Shown piece after piece: positions 1 through 6,643 of a stretch of DNA of 11,036 nucleotides. Location of the stretch: assembly GCA_016195585.1 (NCBI GenBank), contig JACPZJ010000113.1:1-11036 (forward strand). The letters are read 5' to 3'. The DNA is from Nitrospirota bacterium. Its GTDB lineage: Bacteria; Nitrospirota; CAKKRA01; 9FT-COMBO-42-15. The notes under the pieces are model-generated. The model searched no databases. It was not told the origin of the DNA and worked only from the letters and a program-made list of their open reading frames with translations. Each line of letters starts with the position of its first letter. Positions within the stretch are counted from its first letter, which is position 1. Made by a program: the position numbers and the translations under genes.

Positions 1-7
1 AGGAGGT
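1..7 (+). promoter_or_regulatory. Shine-Dalgarno site of tuf
   Basis: AGGAGGT at the very first bases of the window, seven bases before the tuf ATG. It is a near-perfect match to the anti-Shine-Dalgarno sequence, as expected for one of the most highly expressed genes. The promoter and any upstream gene (often fusA in such clusters) lie outside the window. Confidence 0.85.
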
Positions 8-14
8 ATTAGAA

Positions 15-1214
15 ATGTCCAAGGCCAAATTTGAGCGTACGAAGCCGCATGTTAATGTAGGCACTATAGGTCATGTTGATCACGGTAAGACGACCTTGAC
101 AGCAGCGATAACCAAGGTACTGGCAGCGCGCAAGCTTGCCAGCTTTGTTGCCTATGATCAGATAGACAAAGCGCCTGAAGAGCGTGAGCGCGGCATAACC
201 ATAGCGACAGCGCATATAGAATACGAGACGGAGAACCGGCACTATGCGCATGTTGACTGTCCTGGGCATGCTGACTATGTCAAAAACATGATAACCGGGG
301 CAGCGCAAATGGACGGTGCCATACTGGTTGTAAGCGCCTCAGACGGTCCCATGCCGCAGACGAGGGAGCACATCCTTCTTGCGAGGCAAGTAGGGGTGCC
401 ATACGTAGTAGTATTTATGAACAAGATAGACATGGTAGACGACAAAGAGCTCATAGACTTAGTTGAACTTGAAGTAAGAGAGCTATTAAGCAAATACGAA
501 TTTCCCGGAGACACCACACCCATAATAAAGGGGAGCGCTCTAAAGGCCTTGGAATGCGGATGCGGCAAGGATGCATGTCCGAACTGCGGGCCTATCTTAG
601 AACTTATGAAAGGGATAGACAGCTACATACCTGTTCCTAAGAGGGAAAAAGACAAGCCATTCTTAATGCCCATAGAAGATGTATTCAGCATATCAGGCAG
701 GGGTACAGTAGTGACAGGCAGGGTAGATAGAGGGGTTGTAAAAGTAGGGGAAGAAATGGAAATAGTAGGGATAAAGCCCACGCAAAAGACAGTAGCGACA
801 GGGGTAGAAATGTTTAGGAAGCTGCTGGATCAGGGAGAAGCAGGCGACAACATAGGGGTTCTGCTGAGGGGGACAAAGAAAGAAGAAGTGGAGCGTGGTA
901 TGGTATTGGCCAAGCCTGGGAGCATAACGCCGCACACCAAATTTAAGGGGAGTGTATACATCTTAACCAAGGAAGAAGGAGGGAGACACACGCCCTTTTT
1001 CAATGGATACAGGCCGCAATTTTACTTTAGGACTACGGATGTTACCGGAGTTGCGAAGCTTCCTGAAGGGGTAGAGATGGTGATGCCCGGGGACAATATT
1101 AACTTGGCAGTGGAGCTGATAATGCCAATAGCGATGGAGCAGGGATTGAGATTTGCTATCAGGGAAGGCGGCAGGACAGTAGGGGCAGGTGTAGTAGCAG
1201 AGGTCATAGAGTAA
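15..1214 (+). CDS. tuf: Elongation factor Tu (EF-Tu)
   Basis: GTPase that carries aminoacyl-tRNA to the ribosomal A site. The 399-residue length fits the family (E. coli about 394). The G domain shows the P-loop GHVDHGKT (19-26), switch I with RGIT (59-62), DCPGHAD (81-87), NKID (136-139) and SALKAL (174-179); domains 2 and 3 follow, with GRGTVVTGRV and a normal C-terminus ending in GRTVGAGVVAEVIE. Just after the SALKAL motif there is a cysteine cluster, C181-G-C183-G-K-D-A-C188-P-N-C191, in a loop that in E. coli has no cysteines; it could bind a metal (inference). Codon use is uneven: the first five Arg codons are all CGN, while 15 of the 16 later ones are AGG/AGA, and GGG is the commonest Gly codon in the later part. 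rpsJ follows after 15 bases, so the two are probably cotranscribed. Confidence 0.98.
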   Translation: MSKAKFERTKPHVNVGTIGHVDHGKTTLTAAITKVLAARKLASFVAYDQIDKAPEERERGITIATAHIEYETENRHYAHVDCPGHADYVKNMITGAAQMDGAILVVSASDGPMPQTREHILLARQVGVPYVVVFMNKIDMVDDKELIDLVELEVRELLSKYEFPGDTTPIIKGSALKALECGCGKDACPNCGPILELMKGIDSYIPVPKREKDKPFLMPIEDVFSISGRGTVVTGRVDRGVVKVGEEMEIVGIKPTQKTVATGVEMFRKLLDQGEAGDNIGVLLRGTKKEEVERGMVLAKPGSITPHTKFKGSVYILTKEEGGRHTPFFNGYRPQFYFRTTDVTGVAKLPEGVEMVMPGDNINLAVELIMPIAMEQGLRFAIREGGRTVGAGVVAEVIE

Positions 1215-1229
1215 AAAAGGAGTAAAAAA

Positions 1230-1535
1230 GTGAGCCAGAGAATAAGGATAAGATTAAGGGCATATGACCACAGGCTGCTGGATCAGTCTGTGACCGAGAT
1301 TGTAGCAACTGCAAAGAGGACTTCTGCAAAGATTGTTGGTCCGGTGCCTTTACCAACAAAGATAAATAAGGTGACAGTTCTCCGTTCGCCTCATGTGGAT
1401 AAGAAGTCGCGTGAGCAGTTTGAGATGAGGACTCATAAGAGGCTTATTGATATAATTGATCCGACACCGCAGACAGTAGATGCGTTAATGAAGCTTGATC
1501 TTGCAGCAGGCGTGGATGTTGAGATAAAGCTATAG
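1230..1535 (+). CDS. rpsJ: 30S ribosomal protein S10
   Basis: S10 of the 30S head, which also acts as NusE in transcription antitermination. The 101-residue length is typical. Family sequence is clear throughout: IRIRLRAYDHRLLDQS at the start, then VGPVPLPTK and SPHVDKKSREQFEMRTHKR, the conserved loop that reaches into the 30S head. The start is GTG, placed seven bases after AAGGAG (1217-1222); no ATG fits the family's N-terminus. It is the first gene of the S10 block and sits 15 bases after tuf. The TAG stop is immediately followed by a palindromic element that fills most of the spacer to rplC. Confidence 0.97.
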   Translation: MSQRIRIRLRAYDHRLLDQSVTEIVATAKRTSAKIVGPVPLPTKINKVTVLRSPHVDKKSREQFEMRTHKRLIDIIDPTPQTVDALMKLDLAAGVDVEIKL

Positions 1536-1561
1536 TAGGGCAATTCATGAATTGCCTCTAC
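1535..1561 (+). repeat. REP-like palindrome (hairpin) in the rpsJ-rplC spacer
   Basis: Bases 1539-1556 are an exact 18-base palindrome (GGCAATTCA then TGAATTGCC). The stem extends outward to GTA (1535-1537) pairing with TAC (1559-1561), with a G-U pair and one bulged C. The first base is the last base of the rpsJ stop codon, and the hairpin ends four bases before the rplC Shine-Dalgarno AGGGGA. There is no U-run, so it is not a standard terminator. Its outer GTAGGG/CTCTAC ends and CATG centre match the second palindrome at 9865-9896. From memory, GTAGGGGC...GCCCCTAC palindromes are dispersed in many bacterial genomes; whether this genome has other copies cannot be seen here. Confidence 0.7.
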
Positions 1562-1577
1562 AGCAGGGGATATTAAA

Positions 1578-2207
1578 ATGGTTAACGGAATAATTGGTGA
1601 AAAACTCGGTATGACACAGGTATTTACCTCTGACGGAAGCGCTGTGCCTGTAACTGTTATAGAGGCCGGTCCCTGTGCAGTGGTGCAGGTAAAGACCAAG
1701 GAGAAGGACGGCTACAATGCTGTTCAGCTTTCATTTAAGGAAATCAAAAAGGCCAGGAGGGTGAACAAGCCAAGTGCAGGTCATTTTAAAAAGGCAAATC
1801 TCCCGCTGGCAAAGTATTTAAAGGAATTCAGGACAGATACGGCGGGCGCTGAGATCGGTCAGAAGGTGTTTGCTGACATATTTAAGAAGGGTGATATAGT
1901 GGATGTAACAGGCATTACCATAGGCAAGGGTTTTCAGGGCGTAATGAAGAGACATGGTTTCGCCGGCGGGCCTGCAACACATGGCTCAATGTTTCACCGT
2001 GCCCCGGGTTCTATTGGCAGCAGCTCCTATCCATCAAGGGTCTGGAAGAACAAGAAGCTTCCTGGTCATATGGGAAATGAGAAGAAGACCGTTCAGGGAT
2101 TAGAGATAATAGATGTGAGGAAGGAAGATAATCTGATCCTTATAAAAGGCGCTGTGCCGGGGTGTAAAGGGAGACTTGTGGTATTGAACAAGTCTAAGAA
2201 GGGGTAA
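1578..2207 (+). CDS. rplC: 50S ribosomal protein L3
   Basis: Early-assembly 23S rRNA-binding protein near the peptidyl-transferase centre. At 209 residues it matches the family (E. coli also 209). It begins GIIGEKLGMTQVF and contains the tip-loop region GKGFQGVMKRHGF, then GPATHGS and GSIG-SSSYPSRVW, and HMGNEKKTVQGL near the end. At the position of the Gln methylated by PrmB in E. coli (Gln150) this protein has Ser148, so that modification is not expected (inference from alignment by eye). ATG start, with AGGGGA seven bases upstream. A 42-base spacer occupied by a palindrome separates it from rpsJ, and the longest spacer in the window (74 bases) separates it from rplD. Confidence 0.97.
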   Translation: MVNGIIGEKLGMTQVFTSDGSAVPVTVIEAGPCAVVQVKTKEKDGYNAVQLSFKEIKKARRVNKPSAGHFKKANLPLAKYLKEFRTDTAGAEIGQKVFADIFKKGDIVDVTGITIGKGFQGVMKRHGFAGGPATHGSMFHRAPGSIGSSSYPSRVWKNKKLPGHMGNEKKTVQGLEIIDVRKEDNLILIKGAVPGCKGRLVVLNKSKKG

Positions 2208-2281
2208 AGATACACTATATTTAAATTGTAAATTTTAAAATGAAACCTTTTTAACAGTGTTATGGAGCAAAGCGACTATAT
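2208..2281 (+). other. AT-rich rplC-rplD spacer, the longest in the cluster
   Basis: Seventy-four very AT-rich bases with no gene. The only structure seen is a weak pairing of ACACT (2212-2216) with AGTGT (2256-2260) enclosing A/T runs. I found no promoter with an acceptable -35/-10 pair and no terminator. The only Shine-Dalgarno-like sequence before rplD is GGAG (2264-2267), 14 bases from the ATG, which is farther than usual. Confidence 0.5.
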
Positions 2282-2908
2282 ATGCCAGAGCTAAATGTTA
2301 TAAATGTAAATAATGAAAAGGTCGGGACTGTTCAGCTTAATGAAAAGGTCTTTGGCCTTCCAGTTAAACAGGGTCTTGTCCATGAGATAGTGGTAATGCA
2401 GCTTGCCAATAAGAGGCAGGGGACTGCGGCTACAAAGAACAAGGCGCTTGTCAGAGGCGGCGGGAAAAAGCCATGGAAGCAGAAGAAGACCGGCCGTGCA
2501 AGGGCAGGTTCAATCAGGTCTCCGCTATGGGTTGGCGGCGGGACAACATTCGGCCCGATACCGAGGGACTATTCTTATAGAGAACCAAAAAAGAAGGTAA
2601 GGAGCGCCCTGCTTTCTGCACTCTCTGCAAAGGCAAAGGATGGCGAACTGATAGTGGTAAAAGACCTTGAGTTCAAAGAGCCTAAGACAAAGCTCATGGC
2701 TGCCCTTTTAGAGAAGCTTGGGCTTTCAGAGAGTATCCTGATTCTCTTAGATAAGAGGGATAAAAACATTGAGCTGGCATCAAGGAATATACCTCAGGTG
2801 AAGGTGCTTTCTTTAAAGGATATTAACACATATGATCTCTTAAAATATAAGAAGCTCCTGATGACAGAGAATGGGGTAAAGGCAATGCAGGAGGTATTGG
2901 CATCATGA
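2282..2908 (+). CDS. rplD: 50S ribosomal protein L4
   Basis: 23S rRNA-binding protein whose extended loop lines the exit tunnel; in E. coli it also represses the S10 operon. 208 residues, close to the usual 201-207. The N-terminus MPELNVINVNNEKVG aligns with family starts, and the tunnel loop is visible at about 60-90: GGGKKPWKQKKTGRARAGS followed by IRSPLWVGGGTTFGP. The usual QKGTGRAR motif reads QKKTGRAR, with Lys69 in place of Gly. No in-frame start codon lies between the ATG and the upstream stop at 2252, so the start is firm despite the distant GGAG. The stop overlaps the rplW start (ATGA), which implies translational coupling. I see no E. coli-type leader within the window, so L4 feedback control cannot be judged. 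Confidence 0.97.
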   Translation: MPELNVINVNNEKVGTVQLNEKVFGLPVKQGLVHEIVVMQLANKRQGTAATKNKALVRGGGKKPWKQKKTGRARAGSIRSPLWVGGGTTFGPIPRDYSYREPKKKVRSALLSALSAKAKDGELIVVKDLEFKEPKTKLMAALLEKLGLSESILILLDKRDKNIELASRNIPQVKVLSLKDINTYDLLKYKKLLMTENGVKAMQEVLAS

Positions 2909-3195
2909 GTGATATGCATAGCATCCTCCTCAAGCCCCTCTTTACTGAAAAGGGAATAAATCTAAAAGAGAAGGAAAATAAGGTTGTTCTTCAGGTTAAG
3001 TATGATGCAAATAAGAGCGAGATAAAGAAGGCAGTGGAGAATATATTTAAGGTAAAGGTGACAGATGTTAATACCCTGAGGGTATTAGGGAAGAAAAAGA
3101 GGCTCGGCAAGTTTACAGGAAAAAGACCAGACTGGAAAAAGGCAGTCGTTACCTTAAAGAAGGGCGAGAAACTGGATCTGGCAGAGGGTATGTAG
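2905..3195 (+). CDS. rplW: 50S ribosomal protein L23
   Basis: L23 lies at the exit of the peptide tunnel and is the docking site for trigger factor and signal recognition particle. 96 residues, typical of bacterial L23 (about 95-100). It begins with SILLKPLFTEKG (the family's 'I-x-P-x-(I/L/F)-TEK' start) and has the KKAVENIFKVKVTDVNTL segment and the basic loop LGKKKRLGKFTGKRPDWKKAVV. The ATG overlaps the rplD stop as ATGA, and AGGAGG (2889-2894) within the end of rplD gives it a strong ribosome binding site. Confidence 0.97.
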   Translation: MSDMHSILLKPLFTEKGINLKEKENKVVLQVKYDANKSEIKKAVENIFKVKVTDVNTLRVLGKKKRLGKFTGKRPDWKKAVVTLKKGEKLDLAEGM

Positions 3196-3209
3196 GGAGC
3201 ATTTAGGTT

Positions 3210-4031
3210 ATGGGAATAAAAAGTTATAAACCGACATCACCGGCAATAAGGGCAAAGACAACAGCGACCTTTGAGGAGATAACAAAGACAAAACCTGAGA
3301 AGTCGCTCATTATTTCCCTGCCATCAAGCGGCGGCAGGAATAATATAGGCAAGATGACCCTACGCTATCATGGCGGCGGCCACAAGCGCCTGTACAGGAT
3401 AATTGATTTCAGGAGGGATAAACTGAATATCCCTGCAAGGGTTGCTGCCATTGAATACGATCCAAACAGGTCAGCGAGGATTGCATTGCTGAACTATTCA
3501 GACGGTGAGAAGAGATATATACTTATGCCTGACGGCCTTAAGGTTAATGATACAGTTATTGCAGGCGACTCTGCGGATATAAAGCCCGGAAATGCCCTGC
3601 CATTAAAAAACATACCTGTTGGCACAATCATACATAATATAGAATTAAAAAGGGGAAGGGGCGGCCAGCTTGCAAGGAGCGCAGGCAGTGCGGCGCAGCT
3701 TATGGCAAAGGACGCCGGTTATACACACATAAGGCTCGGTTCAGGAGAGGTAAGGCTTGTTCATGCAGAGTGCTATGCCACAGTAGGTCAGGTTGGGAAT
3801 TTGGAGCATGAGAATATATCCATCGGCAAGGCAGGAAGGTCGCGGTGGCTCGGTATAAGGCCTCATGTAAGGGGTGTTGCAAAGAACCCTGTAGACCATC
3901 CCCTCGGCGGCGGTGAGGGAAAGTCCTCAGGCGGAAGACATCCATGCTCACCATGGGGCATGCCTACAAAGGGATATAAGACAAGAAAGAATAAGTCAAC
4001 AGATAAATTTATAGTAAAGAGAAAAAAATAG
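3210..4031 (+). CDS. rplB: 50S ribosomal protein L2
   Basis: One of the largest and most conserved 50S proteins, needed for subunit joining and for a functional peptidyl-transferase centre. 273 residues, as in E. coli. Visible family segments are GRNNIGKMTLRYHGGGHKR, RVAAIEYDPNRSARIALL, and the C-terminal WLGIRPHVRGVAKNPVDHP with LGGGEGKSSGGRHPCSPWG. His230 aligns, by my count, with the universally conserved His229 of E. coli L2. The next motif residue differs: the common HPHGGGEG reads HPLGGGEG here (Leu232). The ATG start follows GGGAG/TTAGGT sequences in the 14-base gap after rplW and matches the family's N-terminus (GIKSYKPTSPAIR). Confidence 0.98.
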   Translation: MGIKSYKPTSPAIRAKTTATFEEITKTKPEKSLIISLPSSGGRNNIGKMTLRYHGGGHKRLYRIIDFRRDKLNIPARVAAIEYDPNRSARIALLNYSDGEKRYILMPDGLKVNDTVIAGDSADIKPGNALPLKNIPVGTIIHNIELKRGRGGQLARSAGSAAQLMAKDAGYTHIRLGSGEVRLVHAECYATVGQVGNLEHENISIGKAGRSRWLGIRPHVRGVAKNPVDHPLGGGEGKSSGGRHPCSPWGMPTKGYKTRKNKSTDKFIVKRKK

Positions 4032-4046
4032 GTGGAGGATTAAAAG

Positions 4047-4337
4047 GTGCCAAGGTCAGTTAAAAAAGGTCCGTATATAGACCCGAAGCTTTCAAAAAAG
4101 ATTGATACAATGAACCAGAGCGGTGATAAAAAGGTTGTCAAGACATGGTCAAGGAGGTCTACAATTATACCGGAGATGATAGGGCATACCTTTGCAGTGC
4201 ATAACGGCAGGAAATTTATACCTGTTTATGTTACTGAGAATATGATTGGCCATAAGCTTGGGGAATTTTCTCCCACAAGGACATTTAAGGGGCATGGGGC
4301 GGCACATACAGAAAAGGCAACCGCATTAAAAAGGTAG
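4047..4337 (+). CDS. rpsS: 30S ribosomal protein S19
   Basis: S19 of the 30S head, which contacts S13 and the A-site finger bridge. 96 residues (family about 92-95). It shows PRSVKKGPYIDPKL at the N-terminus, then WSRRSTIIPEMIGHTFAVHNGRKFIPV split around the conserved RRS and IGHTFAVHNG motifs, and LGEFSPTRTFKGH near the C-terminus. The start is GTG, eight bases after GGAGG (4034-4038). It lies 15 bases after rplB and only four bases before rplV. Confidence 0.97.
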   Translation: MPRSVKKGPYIDPKLSKKIDTMNQSGDKKVVKTWSRRSTIIPEMIGHTFAVHNGRKFIPVYVTENMIGHKLGEFSPTRTFKGHGAAHTEKATALKR

Positions 4338-4341
4338 GAAG

Positions 4342-4680
4342 ATGGAAACAAGGGCAGTTTTAAGATATGTACGCGTAACACCGAGGAAGGCAAGACTGGT
4401 GATAGACCTGATCCGCGGCAGGCGGGTTGAAGAGGCAATGGCCATTCTGGCGCATATGCCGCGCTCTGCAGCGAGGGTTGTTAAAAAGCTTCTTCGTTCA
4501 GCAGTGGCGAATGCAGAGCAGAAGAACATGAATATGGACGAGTTAAAGGTTGCAGGCGCCTATGTTGATCAGGGCCCGACATTAAAGAGATTCAGGGCAA
4601 GGGCAATGGGAAGGGGTAATACGATCAAAAAGAGGTCAAGCCATATTACCTTAATTCTTTCAGAAGAAGAAAAGAAATAG
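4342..4680 (+). CDS. rplV: 50S ribosomal protein L22
   Basis: L22 binds all six 23S rRNA domains, and its long beta-hairpin lines the exit tunnel opposite L4. 112 residues, family length. Motifs seen: RYVRVTPRKARLVIDLIRG, the SAVANAEQ segment, and the hairpin region VDQGPTLKRFRARAMGRGN followed by TIKKRSSHITLIL. The ATG is four bases after the rpsS stop, with the Shine-Dalgarno-like AAGGTAGGAAG overlapping the end of rpsS, so coupling is likely. Variants in this hairpin affect macrolide binding in other bacteria; nothing here departs strongly from the family. Confidence 0.97.
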   Translation: METRAVLRYVRVTPRKARLVIDLIRGRRVEEAMAILAHMPRSAARVVKKLLRSAVANAEQKNMNMDELKVAGAYVDQGPTLKRFRARAMGRGNTIKKRSSHITLILSEEEKK

Positions 4681-4690
4681 GGAGGAAAAA

Positions 4691-5359
4691 TTGGGACAGA
4701 AGGTTCATCCTGTTGGTTATAGGCTGGGTTATATAAAGGACTGGAATTCAAAATGGTTTGCAAAAAAGGATTTCACAAACCTTTTGCATGAGGATATTAA
4801 GGTCAGGAAGATCGTTAAGGAGAAGCTATATCATGCAGGCGTCTCAAAGATTGAGATAGAAAGGTCAGCAGACAGGGCAAGGATTAATATATATACAGCA
4901 AGACCGGGGATAATAATCGGAAGAAAGGGCGCTGAGGTAGATAAGTTAAAGAAGGAGCTTGAGGATTTAACAAAAAAACAGATATACATAAATATCAAGG
5001 AAGTAAAAAAATCCGAGCTTGATGCCCAGCTTGTGGCAGAGAATATTGCCATGCAGATTGAAAAGAGGGTTGCATACAGAAGGGCAATGAAGAAGAGCGT
5101 CCTTTCGTCCATGAGATTCGGCGCCCTCGGTATTAAGATCGCCTGTGCAGGCAGACTTGCAGGTTCTGAGATTGCAAGGAGGGAGTGGTACAGGGAAGGA
5201 AGGGTGCCGCTTCATACACTCAGGGCAGATATTGATTATGGATTTGCAGAGGCAAAGACAACTTATGGCAGGATTGGCATCAAGGTCTGGATATATAAAG
5301 GTGATGTTATCTCAGGCGAAGGCGAATCTGAAAAGAGGATGCAGGTAGGAAAGGCATAA
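4691..5359 (+). CDS. rpsC: 30S ribosomal protein S3
   Basis: S3 forms part of the mRNA entry tunnel and has helicase activity together with S4 and S5. 222 residues (usual range about 210-235). N-terminus GQKVHPVGYRLGYIKDW is diagnostic. The KH domain carries the GXXG loop G77-R-K-G80 within PGIIIGRKGAEV. The C-terminal domain includes GRLAGSEIARREWYREGRV and DIDYGFAEAKTTYGRIGIKVWIYKG split over about 165-205. The start is TTG, directly preceded by GGGAGGA (4680-4686); the second codon Gly matches the family's universal MGQK start, which decides for TTG. Confidence 0.97.
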   Translation: MGQKVHPVGYRLGYIKDWNSKWFAKKDFTNLLHEDIKVRKIVKEKLYHAGVSKIEIERSADRARINIYTARPGIIIGRKGAEVDKLKKELEDLTKKQIYINIKEVKKSELDAQLVAENIAMQIEKRVAYRRAMKKSVLSSMRFGALGIKIACAGRLAGSEIARREWYREGRVPLHTLRADIDYGFAEAKTTYGRIGIKVWIYKGDVISGEGESEKRMQVGKA

Positions 5360-5360
5360 G

Positions 5361-5780
5361 ATGCTTAGTCCAAAGAAGGTTAAATTCAGAAAGATGATGA
5401 AGGGCCGTATGACCGGTAAGGCATACAGGGGCTCAAGGCTCAGCTTCGGCGAGTTCGGCTTAAAGGCAACTGAACCGGGCTGGATATCCAGCAGACAGAT
5501 TGAGGCTGCGAGGATTGCAATGACGAGGCATGTGAAGAGGGGCGGCAAGATATGGATCAGGATCTTCCCTGACAAGCCGATAACCAAGAAGCCTGCAGAA
5601 ACAAGAATGGGCAAGGGGAAGGGTTCCCCTGAATACTGGGTTGCGGTTATTAAACCGGGAAGGATGCTATACGAAATGGACGGCGTGACAGAAGAGACAG
5701 CAAAGGAGGCCTTCAGGCTTGCAGCGCATAAGGTTCCAATCGCCACCAAATTTATTAAAAGGTCAGGAGAGGTATTATGA
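5361..5780 (+). CDS. rplP: 50S ribosomal protein L16
   Basis: L16 positions the A-site tRNA and organises the central protuberance. 139 residues, typical. It begins MLSPKKVKFRK and has GRMTGKAYRGSRLSFGEFG, then EAARIAMTRHVKRGGKIWI and RIFPDKPITKKPAETRMGKGKG. Arg82 in the RMGKGKG motif aligns with Arg81 of E. coli, which is hydroxylated there by RoxA/YcfD; whether it is modified here is unknown. It starts one base after the rpsC stop and overlaps rpmC by ATGA, so translation of rpsC, rplP and rpmC is probably coupled. Confidence 0.97.
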   Translation: MLSPKKVKFRKMMKGRMTGKAYRGSRLSFGEFGLKATEPGWISSRQIEAARIAMTRHVKRGGKIWIRIFPDKPITKKPAETRMGKGKGSPEYWVAVIKPGRMLYEMDGVTEETAKEAFRLAAHKVPIATKFIKRSGEVL

Positions 5781-5980
5781 AACCAAAGGAACTGAGAGAC
5801 CTGACAATTGAGGAACTGGACAATAAGGAAAAGGAGCTGAGAAAGGAATTTTTCAATCTGAAGTTTCAGCTTGCTGCTGGCAGGGTTGAGAGCCCGGCAA
5901 GGTTTACTCAGGTGAGAAGGGATGTTGCAAGGGTTAAAACTGTCTTAAAGGAGAAAGAGGCTGCTTCTGCAAAGAAGTAA
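5777..5980 (+). CDS. rpmC: 50S ribosomal protein L29
   Basis: Small two-helix protein at the tunnel exit next to L23. 67 residues, typical of L29 (about 63-70). Conserved features are KPKELRDLTIEELDNKEKEL and the following LRKEFFNLKFQLAAGRVESPARF, which is the usual L29 hairpin with the 'EL-x-x-L-R-F-Q' pattern, and a Lys/Ala-rich tail. Its ATG overlaps the rplP stop (ATGA), with GGAGAGGT just upstream inside rplP. Confidence 0.96.
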   Translation: MKPKELRDLTIEELDNKEKELRKEFFNLKFQLAAGRVESPARFTQVRRDVARVKTVLKEKEAASAKK

Positions 5981-5994
5981 TAAAGGACTAAACA

Positions 5995-6261
5995 ATGAAT
6001 ACTGTTAAAAAGAGAAAAGAATATATTGGTGAAGTGGTTAGCAATAAGATGGACAAGACTGTTGTGGTGGCAATAAAGAGGCTGGCGCAGCATCCTGTAT
6101 ATAAGAAGGTTATAAAGAGGATGACAAAGCTGATGGCTGATGACAGGGAGAATAAGTGCAATATCGGCGATGTGGTTAAGGTGATCGAGACAAGGCCGTT
6201 GAGCAAAAGGAAGAGATGGAAGGTAATTGAAATAATAGAGCAGGCAAAAGAGACGGTATAG
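5995..6261 (+). CDS. rpsQ: 30S ribosomal protein S17
   Basis: Primary 16S rRNA-binding protein of the 30S body with an OB fold. 88 residues (family about 80-90). The sequence shows KEYIGEVVSNKMDKTVVVAI, then RLAQHPVYKKVIKRMTKLMADD, and the signature NIGDVVKVIETRPLSKRKRW near the C-terminus. ATG start seven bases after AAAGGA (5982-5987), 14 bases beyond rpmC. It is the last gene of the S10 block; only 13 bases separate it from rplN, with no terminator between, so the S10 and spc blocks appear to be transcribed together. Confidence 0.97.
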   Translation: MNTVKKRKEYIGEVVSNKMDKTVVVAIKRLAQHPVYKKVIKRMTKLMADDRENKCNIGDVVKVIETRPLSKRKRWKVIEIIEQAKETV

Positions 6262-6274
6262 GCGGTGTATAAAG

Positions 6275-6643
6275 ATGATCCAGATGCGAACAATGCTTGA
6301 GGTTGCAGACAATTCAGGCGCAAAAAAGGTTATGTGCATACATGTCTCCGGCGGGACAAGGAGACGGTATGCAAATATCGGCGATATCATTATGGTCAGC
6401 GTTAAGGAGGCCATTCCTGAGGGCACTGTCAAGAAGGGGCAGGTAGCAAGGGCAGTGGTCGTGCGCTCTAAGAAGGGCATGAAAAGGGATGACGGCTCCT
6501 ATATAAAATTTGACAACAACGCCGCTGTCCTGATAAATCAGCAGGGCGAGCCTGTAGGTTCAAGGATATTCGGACCTGTTGCGAGGGAGTTAAGAAAGAT
6601 GAATTTTATGAAGATAATATCCCTTGCACCCGAGGTATTGTAA
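6275..6643 (+). CDS. rplN: 50S ribosomal protein L14
   Basis: Beta-barrel protein on the 50S interface that forms bridge B8 and is the binding site for the silencing factor RsfS. 122 residues, the standard length. It starts MIQMRTMLEVADNSGAKK (family MIQ start) and contains GDIIMVSVKEAIP, KKGQVARAVVVRSKKG and RIFGPVARELR. The ribosome binding site is weak (GGCGGTG, 6261-6267), suggesting some dependence on coupling with rpsQ. The TAA stop overlaps the first possible rplX start as TAATG. Confidence 0.97.
   Translation: MIQMRTMLEVADNSGAKKVMCIHVSGGTRRRYANIGDIIMVSVKEAIPEGTVKKGQVARAVVVRSKKGMKRDDGSYIKFDNNAAVLINQQGEPVGSRIFGPVARELRKMNFMKIISLAPEVL

Noticed and set aside
1535..1561. Rho-independent terminator after rpsJ
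   Set aside because: The stem is followed by CAGCAGGGGA, not by a U-run, and the operon continues without interruption.
2208..2281. Internal promoter in the rplC-rplD spacer
   Set aside because: Several AT-rich -10-like hexamers (for example TATATT at 2216-2221 and TAAAAT at 2236-2241) exist, but none has a reasonable -35 at 16-18 bases; in such AT-rich sequence these are expected by chance.
5312..5749. Antisense open frame of 145 codons opposite rplP
   Set aside because: Hydrophobic product arises from the reverse complement of Lys/Arg-rich codons; the sense strand is unambiguously L16.
5908..6480. Antisense open frame of 190 codons across rpsQ and rplN
   Set aside because: It lies opposite two clear r-protein genes, has a low-complexity Leu/Ser/Ile-rich product unlike any family I know, and no ribosome binding site of note. 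It is a shadow of the coding strand.
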